Positions 10,983 to 22,044 of a DNA stretch of 64,000 nt are shown here, piece after piece. A program made the translations under genes and the position numbers. The stretch is from assembly GCF_932294415.1 (NCBI RefSeq), contig NC_065535.1, positions 69,185,362-69,249,361 of the forward strand. Reading direction: 5' to 3'. Under the pieces are notes generated by a model that was not told where the DNA came from, made no database searches, and worked only from the letters and a program-made list of their open reading frames with translations. Every line of letters starts with the position of its first letter. Within the stretch, counting starts at the first letter, position 1. This DNA is from Quercus robur (Eukaryota > Streptophyta > Magnoliopsida > Fagales > Fagaceae).

Positions 10983-13608
10983 CTTGAGAAAAAGAATAAA
11001 GCGCAGCTAGCTGCATCAACTTCCTTGCTTCCATTGCGGTTAAAACTAAACGTTATGTGGAAGTTTTAGCTTCTGTGGTCCCAAGTTGTCGCACCTTCAT
11101 TTATCTTGACCCTGAATTAGCAACATTAAAAAAGTAGGAACCAAATCTGGATCCAGACCATTTTGGGTTCAAGACCATTTTACCATGGGTCTAACACTAT
11201 TTTACACTTTATTATTACTCGGTATGTATATACATACACATATATTGTTTCCAAAAAAAACATGTTTTTGGAAATGGAAGAAAAAAATATATATTAAGAG
11301 TGACAAAATTCGAAACCACCCGCAAACTTAATACGACACAAAATTAGCAAATTATGAACTGAGCCTTAATGGGTTCATGTTGTATTAGGGTTGATATGAC
11401 TGGTCCATTTAATAAACGTGTTGTGCTCTTATCTAACTCACAGAATTCATTTTTCTCATTTAACTAAATTTCATTTTACCAATATAATCTTCAAAACTCT
11501 AAGTATATAAATTCATTTTCTTTTGTATTGCATTCTCCCAAACCTCATGGCTGCCTCTCAGTCTCAGATCTCAATCTCATCTCACCTCACCTCACCTCAC
11601 ATCACCTTATTTTCTTAGTTATCATCACCCTTTTATCACTGCAGTGTGAAGCTACCACTACCCCCATCCTTCACTTCTCTCTATCACTCAAAATCCTAGT
11701 CGCTATTGTCCTTTACTCTCATTTTTTTTTTTTAACTCTCTGCACCATCACATCATCGATGTCGTCCTTTACTTTTACCTTTATCTATTTTCTTTAAATT
11801 GATTGCTAGGATATGACATTAGCCATTAAAGTTTATTTTGTTTGACATATTATGATTAATTATTTGTATATTTAAATATGTTTTAGTTTTGAATGATTAT
11901 TTGTAATGCATATACTCTATTAATTTTGAATCTTATATTAAAAAATCTTTCTTTTTTCATAGTTCAAATCAATTGAATTAATACTATTTCTCTTTTTTTT
12001 TTGACTTCGATAAAATCTAATAAACGGCTTGACATGATTGACCAATTTAATACATAGGTCGAGTTAAGATTAAGAAAATCTAACCATGTTTAATAAATAT
12101 GTCGAATTAATGTCAAATCATATAATCAAATACTCATGAATTGATATAACACAAATTCAACATATATTTTGTTTATGGAATGGAATGTTTTAATCAATGC
12201 CAACCAATAATTAATAATAAAATTGTTGGACATTCCTGGATCAAGATAAGACACAGGTTCGGACCTTAGGATTTGTTAAAAGTGGGTCGGTTTTGACCCA
12301 TTTTCCTTGGCTCTGTAATTTAAAAGCATGGCATGCATCATGCGGTATCTAAAGCAAGATAGAATATACAGTATAAAGTATAACTATTTTAAAAATGATC
12401 TTGGCCGTTAATTGTGACCAATGGCAATGAGAAACATGTAAAGGGTTTCTGTCACCTGTGGTCCGCTTCCTTGCTTGATTCTCTTTCCTTTTTCTTTTTT
12501 TGTTTTTTTTACTTGTAATGATAGTTGAGAATTTTTGTCCATTAAACACAACGTGAAAAGGACAAAAGTAAGATTTGATTCTTTGCTTTTGTCTTTTGCG
12601 TGATTAAATTAGAGATTTACTTAAACGTTAAAGTAAGATTATATTAACAACCAAATTCACCTTTTTAATTATCAACTAGACCCCAGCTAGCATTTTGAAC
12701 ATCCAAAAAAGAGACTGTCATACCAAACTAATATGCTTTTTGGTCATACCCAAATATGGAGTTCGAAACTGCTTTGAATAACGTCCTCTTTAATCTTTAT
12801 TATCAAAAATAACACCCTCGTTAAACTTTCATGCTCAAAGGGTCTCAGGCTAAGAACAAGATCACATCAATTTCAATTAAAATAGAGAAAATTTATTTTA
12901 TGCTTAAGAATTTTATTTTTTGAATTCTAAGTGCCACATCATTTAAAATTTTAAATAATGCAACACTAAATATACATTTAGATTTGTAAAATTAATCTGA
13001 ATTATGAAATAGTGCTATTTCATATGAAGAAAATCACACTCCGTTTTGTACCATTTAATAATTTGAATTCCCAATCCCCAACGATAATAAAATATGGTTG
13101 GATAGAACCTTGTCTTAAGAATCAAAGTAGGAGCAACTCAAAAACTGTTTGAAGTTGTGCTGAATTCATCGTTGAATAATGATATTCGGTCACTCTTTTA
13201 CCCAAATCTCCTCAACCACAATGAAATTTTGAGTGAAACATATATTTCTTTAGAAATTAGACATCCATAGCTTCAAAACGGACATAAATTTGATTCAATT
13301 TGGAATTAAAGTAAGGGAGATATGATTATTTGAAATTAGGGCAACTAATTTGTCACAACTATGAGTGAACTTGATATGCTAAGGACAAAGTTGGAGAGAG
13401 AATCTAGAGCTGAACTTGATGAAGTTCTAAATTCTCAAAAGCATGTTTATGATAAGCCCGGTTTAGGTTACATTGAGTTGGGAATAATATGTACCTCCTG
13501 AACCTCAAAGTCCCCCACTCCTAAATACAAAATTGTAAATGTACCCCCAGTTGATAGTACTGAGAAAAAGACTAATTAAGCTAGGATAGACAAGGGTAGA
13601 AAACTTAT
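10983..13608. other. Intergenic spacer, no gene seen
   Basis: AT-rich sequence with many stops in all frames. A short (CTCAC)n run is at about 11579-11600, followed by a T-rich stretch. Phrases such as 'ttttgacccatttt' (about 12290) resemble worn repeat ends. The open frame at 11528-11797 has low-complexity composition and no recognisable domain. Confidence 0.5.
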
Positions 13609-13712
13609 AGATAAAATTCCAAGAGGATTCTGGCCTTTTGCCCTTTCTGGGAAACATATTTGGCATAATGCCCCTGTTTCGAAACTATATAGGGGCGTGC
13701 CCCTGTTTGGAT

Positions 13713-13867
13713 ACTCGATCTCCGTAAAGGCGAGTTACTTAAGTAACTCGATTATGAAGAAACCGAGTTGTGGCCAGGTTCTTGCCACGCTGGTGTTCCA
13801 GCTTGGCTTTTGGGGAATAAAATATTCCCGCGTTACTGTTTGGAACTCGTCAATGGGGAAAACGAGT
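13713..13867. repeat. Array A of the 23-nt ACTCG-N13-CGAGT motif (3 copies)
   Basis: Exact copies of the pattern ACTCG, 13 bases, CGAGT lie at 13713-13735, 13746-13768 and 13845-13867. The first two start 33 bp apart, and the linker between them, TACTTAAGTA, is itself a palindrome. The array is preceded (about 13630-13690) by a 'ggccttttgccct...ataatgcccctgttt' segment. That segment resembles the arm of the fold-back element at 38803-39241, so it may be the subterminal region of the same transposon family. Confidence 0.85.
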
Positions 13868-13909
13868 TATATGCGGAATATGAACCAGTTTTTAAATGTA
13901 ACGTCTCTA

Positions 13910-14188
13910 AAACTGTTTGTCTTCCTTCCTCTGCAGTCTACAGTCTCTCTCCCTTCCTCAGTCCGATCAGTAGCCACCGCCAGTCTGTTCAGTAGCCACC
14001 GTCAGTAGCCACCGTCAGATTCTCCTGTTTCTACCCGCACCCAAACCAAACCGTTCAGTAGACCCTTTCCGAAGTTGAATCGAAACCCATACCCATACCC
14101 ATACCCATACCCACACTTATTCAATCTCACCACAGCCGAAACTCAACCCAATCTGTCTTCGGAGTTAAAGGATTACAAACGTATTAAG
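13910..14188 (+). other. Possible 5' UTR exon of an unidentified transcript
   Basis: Downstream of array A is a CT- and C-rich stretch like plant leaders. It contains an AGTAGCCACCG(T/C)CAG repeat (about 13969-14018) and a (CCCATA)n run (about 14086-14113). It ends at 14188 with AAG, followed by GTAATT, a good splice donor. The layout motif-array, leader, donor is the same as at 42.9-43.2 kb. No downstream coding exon could be tied to it. Confidence 0.35.
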
Positions 14189-15664
14189 GTAATTTGTAAA
14201 TGCTGAGTTCAAATTTTAATTTTTTCCCTTTGCATGTAATCTGATTTGAGTGTGGCTTCCTAAGTTTTTCGCTGTTAGATTGTTGTCTATCTGTATTCAT
14301 AATTATTGTTGCTGTTTTAGCTTTGTTGGGTTTGGTTTTGAAGTGGGTTTGGTTTTGAAGTGTTTTATGACGCACATCTAGGGCAGAAATTCATGTAAAA
14401 TACAGTTAGCATGACAACGGTGTTCATTGTTAGGGGAAATTGGTTTGTAATTCATATAGTTTGAAAGTGTATCAAATCAATCTCTATTTTTTCCAGAAAT
14501 TATGTCACAAGTTATGTCATGATTTTGAATTAGGGAAAATTTCTTTTTAATTCAATGCTGAATGATGTTGAATTGAGAAGCTATTGGTTTTACAAGCTTC
14601 AAAGTTACTGGCTTTTACAAGCTTCCACTCTGTTTAGTTATTATTATAATAGATATAATATGTGTATAATGGATATGCACGCATATATCTACACACAGAC
14701 CATGGACATCCTAAAACCTTTGCTGCCATTTACTCTGCTTACGGCTGTAACTGTGCCATATTGTTTTTATTCAACATCTAAGTTTTGGTTTGTAATTTTT
14801 TTTTTTTTTCATGTCATTATCCTTGTAATATCATATGGGAACATATAAACTTACTTACCACATCAGTTGAAAGTCACTTACATTTTGTGTACAGATGCAT
14901 AATTGATTGTCTTAAGAGACTAGAATTGTCTTAGAAGTTTAATTACTTTTTTTTTTTTTTTTTTTTTTTGGTTATTAGTATTCCTAGCCTTTGTAAGAAA
15001 GGATTTAGAAGTAGCCTATATAATGAACATTCCAACTTTTTTCAATCGCAATTGCTATCTCGTACCTAAATGTGAGTGCTTAGGAAAGCCTACGTGTGAT
15101 TGGCCAATGTTTTATCTTTGTTTATTTGATGTTCTTTTTATTGTTTAAATACCAAACAGCCATCAACACAATCAATATGTTATCAAGAATCTAGTTTAGT
15201 GTTGAAATTCCTAAAAAGGTTACATCAAATTTGGTATTAAAGCCCGTTCAAGCTCCTGTCTTGTGTCAGATTAGCAGCTTCTGTGGGTTATGTTTGTTGA
15301 CTAAGTACATCGAATTATTATTATTATCATCTATTACATTTGGGGTTGAAAAGGGAAGTTAGTGGCCTTAGTGGCCTTTTAGGGTCACCCAATCCTTTCA
15401 TAATAGGTTGGGTTAGGTTAGGGAGCATTGAGATTTGTGGTGGCTTTTGGGAATGGAAATAGTACATCCTCTAGGGTGCTTCTGACGGACCTAGGGCTTT
15501 GTTTATTTATTTATTTTTTTGGTGGTTTGGCCTACTATACTTATTTCCCTAGGGTATTGATTTCTGTGTGTCAGAATTAATTTTTGACTCTATAAAGTGT
15601 AGGCTTTTGAATGGGGTTTGATATGTAATTTAATTAATGGAAAATAATGGAATATGAATTGCCA
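14189..15664. other. Intergenic or intronic spacer
   Basis: AT-rich sequence with T-runs at about 14798-14810 and 14947-14970. I see no conserved coding segment. If the leader ending at 14188 is real, this would be its intron. Confidence 0.4.
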
Positions 15665-16110
15665 CTAGGCTTTTGATGCAGATGGAAAATTGCAATAAAG
15701 AAACAAAGATGGAAAATGATAAAGCCTCACATGAAATCCATGTATTAAACCACTCTCCTCAATTTTCTTCAATATCTTGGGCGAAACCTCCATGATTACA
15801 TGAAACAAAAGAGGTGACAAAAGATCTCCTTGTTTCAAACCCCGTGTGCTTAAACCCAACAGGGTGGAGCCATTAACCTATGTTGAGAAATGAACAGTGG
15901 TGACACAAGGCCTAATCCACCTCCTCCATCTATCCCCCGAACCCATTCTGCTCAAAAGATTAAACAGAGAATCCCAATTCACATTATGCTCTTTCTATGT
16001 CCAGCTTGTAGGCCACATCCGGGATACAACTCTTCAATTTTCCATCTAGGCACTCATTAGCAATGAGTACTAAATCTAAAATCTGCCTACCACTAAAAAA
16101 CATCCATACT
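15665..16110 (-). pseudogene. LINE (L1-type) reverse transcriptase fragment
   Basis: The minus strand shows, in order, the LINE RT signature [30 protein letters not shown], then RWRRWIRPCVTTVHFST, a stop in place of the next residue, VNGS, and STRGLKQGDLLSPLLFHVIMEV. The last block is the usual (S/T)RGLRQGDPLSPLLF core of plant L1 elements. Frames shift at least once and stops occur (for example TAG before VNGS), so it is dead. The catalytic YxDD segment is not preserved. No poly(A) tail or target duplication was found. Confidence 0.8.
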
Positions 16111-16997
16111 AGGTGCTCAACAATCTCAACCAAGTATCAATCATAACAAAAGCATCCACTTTGATATCACAAATTTCGCCACAGGGATTGATAAAAATCA
16201 CATAAATTCTTCTTAATTACATATAATTAACTCACATAAATTATGCCAATAAGCATGCCATGAAAAAATACACAAAAATATTACAAAAGTAGGAATTAAA
16301 TTGAGATTTTGAGAGAGAGAGAGGTCATGTGGGTTGGCAGTGATAGTGGGGCAGGGTGGGTTGGTTGCTGTGGGGGGATGGGGGTGGTCAATGGATTGGG
16401 AACAAAAAACAGCAAAAATAATTACAAAAAAAATGTTCACTGTGGGTTATCTTGGCTAAAACTGGTGGATTGCTGGTCTAATCTTTTGTGTTGGAAGAGC
16501 TTTATTGGTGGACTCGTGCAATGGTTTCGCTTGTGGTTTGGAGTGGTTAGCTTGGGGGAGGGAGTTGGCTACTTACTCGGGGGTTGGAGGTGTTCTGTTG
16601 TGCTCTCTGAAAATGTTTTATGTGTTTTAAGGCCAGGCCTAAAACATTTTAGGCCTCTCTTAATTGTGTTTTCCCACCCAACCTAAAATATTTTCAGGAA
16701 AACTAGGATTCACCTGCACCAAACACATAAAAACAATGAAAACATTTTTGGAAAGCGACAATCTTTTGCGTTACTGTCAACATATTAGGCTTCACGAACT
16801 ATTCCTTGGTGGACAAAATATACAACATTTTTTCTTTGACAAGAAATACCGATTACTTCTTTAAAACAATACTATATTTTATTTATTTATTTATAGAGAT
16901 TTTTTTTTTTTTTGGTTGTTGGCCATAATAGAAAATGCTTTTTTTTTGGGGGGGTGGTGGTGGTGGTGGTGGTGGTGGTGGTGGAAAGGGGGTTTAT
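16111..16997. other. Spacer with (GGT)n microsatellite and a near-palindrome
   Basis: A (GGT)n run of about ten units is at 16951-16983, preceded by T- and G-runs. It produces meaningless poly-Val and poly-Trp frames. At 16635-16656 an AGGCCT-AAAACATTTT-AGGCCT near-palindrome stands inside a degenerate repeat region. A GA run is at about 16313-16322. No gene is recognised. Confidence 0.55.
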
Positions 16998-17922
16998 TCA
17001 CAGTAGCCTTGGAACATGCCTTCTCTTTGGATTTGGCCCATTCCCCTCTTCTATTTTTTCTGCATTGCCTACCCCCTCACTGTCTCTTGATCCAGTTAAC
17101 TGAGTGAGTGCTGTTTGAGCAGATTCTTGATCTCTCTCAGGAACTGTATAAGCTGGTACCACTTGACTTGACTTGGTCCAATTTCCAGCCTGGCTTTTGA
17201 AACCCAGATCTGGCTTAGTTTTCACTTAGATCACTACCTTCTTTTGCTCGCTTAATACTGGGTTGAGGCTTTGGATGATTATGAGTGCCTTTGTAGACAA
17301 TTTCAATTATATGTCCTGCATGAGAACGCTCAACCTTTTTATTGGCAGGGCAATTCGGATATGTACATTTGTAGTAGCTTCGTGGATATTCACTGCCTTT
17401 AACTTTCTTCTTCCCATATATACACCACTTGTAGCCATCATTGGCAGGCTTATCAACAGCAATAGTAGGCTGGTATGTCCTATCAGAATGAGAAACCTCT
17501 TCTCTTGTTTCTGCAACACCTTCCTCCTCACAGTCACTTTTTGTTTCCAATTGACTTAGAATGTTCATATTTCCGGCCAGATATTGCGAATCACTAATTT
17601 CTTTTGCAAGCTTGTTAGGCATTTCATGATTATGTTTGCCTTCGTACTTAATTTTAGGCATTTCTCTGGCAGGAGATTGCTCAACCCATTTTCTGACATT
17701 ACAACCCACACATGTACATTTGTAGTAGCTTCGTGGATATTCATTGCCCTTAACCACCTTCTGCCCATATTTACGCCATCTGTACCCATCATCGAAATTG
17801 AAAGGATTAGCAACAACAATGGTAGGCTCACTATCCTGGTATTTCTTATCAGAATGAGATGCCTTTGATGATTCCATCCTGGAAAATCTTTGATAATTGA
17901 TGCTAGTGTAGGGACTGAGTAG
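16998..17922 (-). pseudogene. WRKY group I-like gene fragment with swapped domain order and a frameshift
   Basis: WRKY proteins are plant transcription factors that bind W-boxes. The minus-strand frame is open from a splice-acceptor-like CACAG at 17923-17927; the first ATG is at 17877. Domain 1 (residues 29-87, WRKYGQK at 34-40; zinc ligands C54, C59, H82, H84) resembles the C-terminal WRKY of group I ([21 protein letters not shown]). Domain 2 (residues 147-205) resembles the N-terminal WRKY ([28 protein letters not shown]). Its heptad is WCIYGKK instead of WRKYGQK, with ligands C171, C176, H199, H201. The frame stops at 17215-17217. The expected group I linker (SQAGN..SSQ..PERDQES...PNPKRR) continues in a second frame from about 17225 to 16998, so there is a frameshift at about 17220. 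Order C-type then N-type is the reverse of group I. Domain 2 is unlikely to bind DNA. Confidence 0.8.
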
Positions 17923-17927
17923 CTGTG

Positions 17928-19101
17928 AAAAGAAAATTTTTTGTTAGGAAAAATTACACTGTTCGATCCTAAACTTTTACTCTGATTACAATGTCCTCCA
18001 TGCTTTCGAAATTCATTAATGACTCCCCAATTTTATAACCTTGCTACAATGTCCTGCTGTCTGTGTTGGTGTTATATTAACAAAAAAAGTGGCACACGTG
18101 CATCACACTTGACATGTGACCCCACTTAACCAGCTGAGTCACAAATTTCCATGTCTGTTTGTAAACTGTAAACATTTTGCAATAAAATCGATAGCAGTTT
18201 TTGATGCAGGAGCATCTAAGCTTGTAAATGTGAAATGCTGCTTTGTAGTTTTTGTAACAGGTTGCTGAATTTCCTTTTTTTAACTAGTTAGTTGTTAAGT
18301 CTTTTGTAACAGCACAAGATTGAGAGCTCTTTTTTAACCACTTAGTGAGGCTATTGATTAAACAATTAGAAGGCATTACCATGGGTGAATCAAATGAGAA
18401 CAGTCAAAGATGAAAAATGATAAAAAAAATTAAAAAAGTACGAGTCAGTGATGGGAATGTAATTGGCTTAGTCTATTGGGATGTTTCAGATGATGAAGAG
18501 TTCTATCGGGACCTTCCTTAGTCTAAACTTGAATGTACTGTTATTTGATTGCAGTTTTCTTTAAAGACCTTTTAATTTGGGAATTTTAGATGATGAAGAG
18601 TTATCTTGGGACCTTCGTTGGTCGATCTGAAGTTGAATTGACTTGACACTTATTTGATTGTTTGTTTTTGTTTTTCACTGTTGGATTGCTTTTAATTAAG
18701 TTCTCCCAGAATGAAGACAATTTGGTAAATTCTAGGTCTTCTGGAATGGGCTGGCCTTGGCTGCACCAAAGGCCTTGTCGCCTCACACCTTAGGGCATCG
18801 GGCCATATAAGGCCTTGGCACCTTAAGGTTGCCTTTCACCTTTAACTACCTTGACCCTATTTCTAGTTGACTTAGGAAAGCCAACTATTGATTTTAAAAA
18901 ATCTACTTGATTTGAAGAAAAGAAATGAATTACTAATAACCTAATTTACGACCAAGACTTGACCAATAAAAATATAATTGACTTCTAAGAGAAAAAATAA
19001 TCGACTTCATAAAAACAAATGAAGGAAAAAAACCCAAAAGAGAAGAAAGCAAAGGTCTTGGACTGTTATGGTCACCAATTCAGTGTTCATTTGACACATA
19101 A
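17928..19101. other. Spacer between WRKY fragment and copia element
   Basis: No coding potential. Two similar phrases containing 'gatgatgaagagtt-tc-tgggaccttc' occur at about 18490-18520 and 18590-18616, a short diverged duplication. A 'gaaggccttgtcgcctcacaccttagggca..aaggccttggcacctt' stretch (about 18770-18830) is repetitive. Confidence 0.45.
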
Positions 19102-19106
19102 CTATG

Positions 19107-20215
19107 TGAAAGTTCAAAAACGTGTACAAAACACCTTTGAACGTTTAGACCCCCAAATTACAACTTAACCAATTCAAGCAATATGTCAAACAACTAGTGT
19201 GCGGAAACTTAACATATGCTATAATATGAAATTGGTTAAAAACTATCTAAGCCAAAACAGAATAAAATCCACAGCAGATAATATAAAGGCAAAGATAGAG
19301 AGGAAGGAAGATGCAAACACAAAGACAACACGCGATGTGTTATCGAAGAGGAAACCGAAGCCCTCGGCGTAAAACCTCTCCGCCGCCCTCCAAGCGGTAA
19401 ACAATCCACTAGAAAATACAGTTGGGATACAAGGACAGCAATAGACCCTCCAAGCCTAATCTACCCAGTGCACCTAAGCCCTCCAAGCTTCTTGCTCCAA
19501 CGAGGTTGCGCCGAACCTTTTTCTTTTCTAGCTTCCCGGATTCCGCTACTAGACCGTAGCATCAACCAATGAAGATTGGTTCCTTCCTAACTGCTTCCCA
19601 GAAACCCAAACAGCTGTCTCACAATGATGATGATGGTGAGAACCAGGTTTGGTATAATGCCTCTCAAGGATTTGACAATGGAGAGGAAGAGAGTTGAGGA
19701 ATTTGAAGAGACTCTAAGATATAGATTGTGGGTGAAACAATCTGGTTTTTCTTTAGGGTTTCTCTCTCAAAATTCTCTCTGGAAGCTCTCTTTCAATCGT
19801 GGGTAAAAGGGGTATTTATACTGGAGTGGGAGAGGAATGTGAAACATCAGATTTTACAAAACAGGGGTGGCTTGCGGCTTGACCTCGCGGCTTGACTAAG
19901 TCGCGAGATCCAGTCGCGAGTTAACCGTATGGCCAGTTGTCCTGTTTTGTCCTGTAGTGCTCCAGCTAGCATAACTGTTCATCTTCCAGCATGCTTGGCA
20001 CGTGTGCTGCTTCTGGCGGCTTGCAGCCGCGAGTCACCCGCGAGTCCCAGCCGCGAGTCTCTGTTTTCTTGCACACTCTTGAGCAATCTTCACTCTATCT
20101 CACTCACTACCCTTACAACAAACCCACCTAAATACAGGGTTACTAAATGCTGAATTACAAGCAAATTTGGCACGGAATAAAGCCAATTAGATGGTTGAAT
20201 AAATTCAACCTTACA
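19107..20215 (-). repeat. 3' LTR of the SIRE-type element
   Basis: 1109 bp, equal in length to the copy at 27615-28723. It holds GTCGCGAG/CCGCGAGTC clusters (about 19871-19922 and 20028-20062), unlike its AT-rich surroundings. It also encodes the same short meaningless frames as its partner. Confidence 0.93.
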
Positions 20216-20949
20216 ATCTCCCCCTTTGGCTATTCCGTGACAAAACCCTAAAACAGACTCTAGACTTAACATGTGAGTTGGGAACAGTTGAACAAAACTC
20301 ACTCACACCTAACTCTAGAAGCTGTGAAGCACTTGAATCATATGAACATAATACTCCTGAAACACAACAATACACCATGATCATTGTAAGCAGAAAATTA
20401 TAAATGCATATGAAACAGGCAATATGTGATCAAGCAAAGATGGAGTTAAGAAACAAACCATGGCTTGATCAACCAAGTGAACACCACAAGGTAGTGATCA
20501 CAGTGCTCATTCACACTTGGAATGAACACAAGGACATACAAGTTAACAAGCACAAGGCAAGACACTTGTATGCTCAACACTCAACCAATGCATAACACAC
20601 AAGGCATATGCATCTAGGAACAATCCTACAAGGGCACAAGAGTGACAGTACATAAACCAAAATGCATAACATTTAGATTAAAGTACTGATTTCAACATAG
20701 CATAAAGGCTGCATTAAGCAAGGTACATACCATAAAGCCTACAAACTATGCATAAAACATTAACCCTAAAAGCTTACAAAAGCACATGGGTACAAACACA
20801 AAAACATCCTGAATAACAGTTTACAAAACACAATATATCAACTTAAAGAGAAAATTGAAACTGAAGAAGAATGTAAAGACACTCCCCCTTAGGTAATATC
20901 CTCCCCCTCTGATCATGCCTATCACTCCCCCTTTTTGTCATGGAATAGG

Positions 20950-22044
20950 CTAGTCATCCTTTTCCAGCTTTCTCTTAATTTGATCCAATTGAGTTTGAAG
21001 AGAAGTAAACTTCATATCCCATCGAGTGCTTTGATGGTGTAGAGAAGCTGTGAGTCCAGACATCTTTGTATTCAACTCGTGGACAGAGGATACAATGCGA
21101 TCAAGTTTCTCATCTAGGGAGAGAGTGCTAAACTGAGAGTCACTGTGAGATGCAGAAGTTTCTGGTTTGGCTCTCTTCCGACTATGTCCAATGCTTGCAT
21201 TGAATGTACGCATGTTGATTGGACTTGGTTTGGAGATAGGAGATTCATTAGCCGTTGGATAAATTCCCTTGAGCTTCAAGATCCGTGAAATGAGACTGCA
21301 GAAAGGAACGCATATCCGAGACTCAGTTCGAAGAACCGTTTTGCGCAAAACATGAAAGATATGAGCACAGATGTCTATTTCCACATCAGAGATTAGATCA
21401 TGAAGAAACAAAGCACGTCCGAGGTTCATATACCCAGTGCTTGATAAAGGGTACAAATTGTGAAACATCACAATTGTAAGCACTCTCAGTTTTGGAGAAA
21501 GAGAGGAAACACTGATGGATTTGCCATTGGGTGAGAACTCCAAGTCTTGACCAAGACTTTCTTTGAGAAGCTCCTCATCAGGACAGAGATCATCATAAAC
21601 CGGTGAATGTCGGAAAATGGGTCTGTTGATGTGAAGAATTTCTGCCAGATATGTAGGAGAGACAGAAAAGCTCTTTTTCCGAACCCAGCACTTAAGTTCA
21701 TCTCCTTCCACAATTGCGTTAGCATAAAATTCTTTTACCAACTCTTCATACGCGTCATCCGGATCAGAGAGAAGGTAATTCCAATCCTTGTGAGCAAACC
21801 ATTTCGGAATGTCAGTGTCATGAAGTGAGGACTGATCCAAAGCTCTTTCTAGTAATGGTTTGGCATGTAGAAAGAAATTCTCATAAGACTGATAGGCTGC
21901 ATATGATCTGAACTTGTTGGGATCGAATCTCTTTGATGAAGAGCGAGTCCCTTTTGGTTGAGGTGGGTAATCATCAACATCAATTACTGGTTCCTTCCCT
22001 TTGGAACTACCTCCTTCCACAGCAGCTTTCTTGAATGGTGACAT
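20950..22044 (-). CDS. Extra ORF of the SIRE-type element: 'putative plant transposon protein' with C-terminal coiled coil
   Basis: A 364-aa frame lies between pol and the 3' LTR, in the same direction as pol. SIRE/Maximus elements are known to carry additional ORFs at this place; their role is not established. The protein has a basic, Ser/Lys-rich N-terminus (residues 1-45). The core, about residues 50-260, contains LVKEFYANA, CWVRKKSFSVSPTYLAEIL and MFHNLYPLS, and matches the plant-transposon-protein domain family. A Ser-rich hinge (KRAKPETSASHSDSQ) follows, and residues about 305-362 form a predicted coiled coil (VSSVHELNTKMSGLTASL). The same order of motifs appears in the gene at 55146-56328. 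There is no signal peptide or membrane segment, so an envelope role is not supported. The frame is intact. Confidence 0.8.
   Translation of the reverse strand: MSPFKKAAVEGGSSKGKEPVIDVDDYPPQPKGTRSSSKRFDPNKFRSYAAYQSYENFFLHAKPLLERALDQSSLHDTDIPKWFAHKDWNYLLSDPDDAYEELVKEFYANAIVEGDELKCWVRKKSFSVSPTYLAEILHINRPIFRHSPVYDDLCPDEELLKESLGQDLEFSPNGKSISVSSLSPKLRVLTIVMFHNLYPLSSTGYMNLGRALFLHDLISDVEIDICAHIFHVLRKTVLRTESRICVPFCSLISRILKLKGIYPTANESPISKPSPINMRTFNASIGHSRKRAKPETSASHSDSQFSTLSLDEKLDRIVSSVHELNTKMSGLTASLHHQSTRWDMKFTSLQTQLDQIKRKLEKDD

Noticed and set aside
16912-17107. Two overlapping plus-strand frames rich in Val or Trp.
   Set aside because: They are only translation of the (GGT)n microsatellite and neighbouring runs.
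19624-20153. Short plus-strand frames at 19624-19806 and 19929-20153, with copies at 28132-28314 and 28437-28688.
   Set aside because: They are duplicated only because they lie in the two LTRs; they are antisense to the element and have no recognisable product.
20950-22044. Third ORF of the SIRE element considered as an envelope gene.
   Set aside because: No signal peptide, transmembrane segment or cleavage site is visible; the core fits the plant-transposon-protein family instead.
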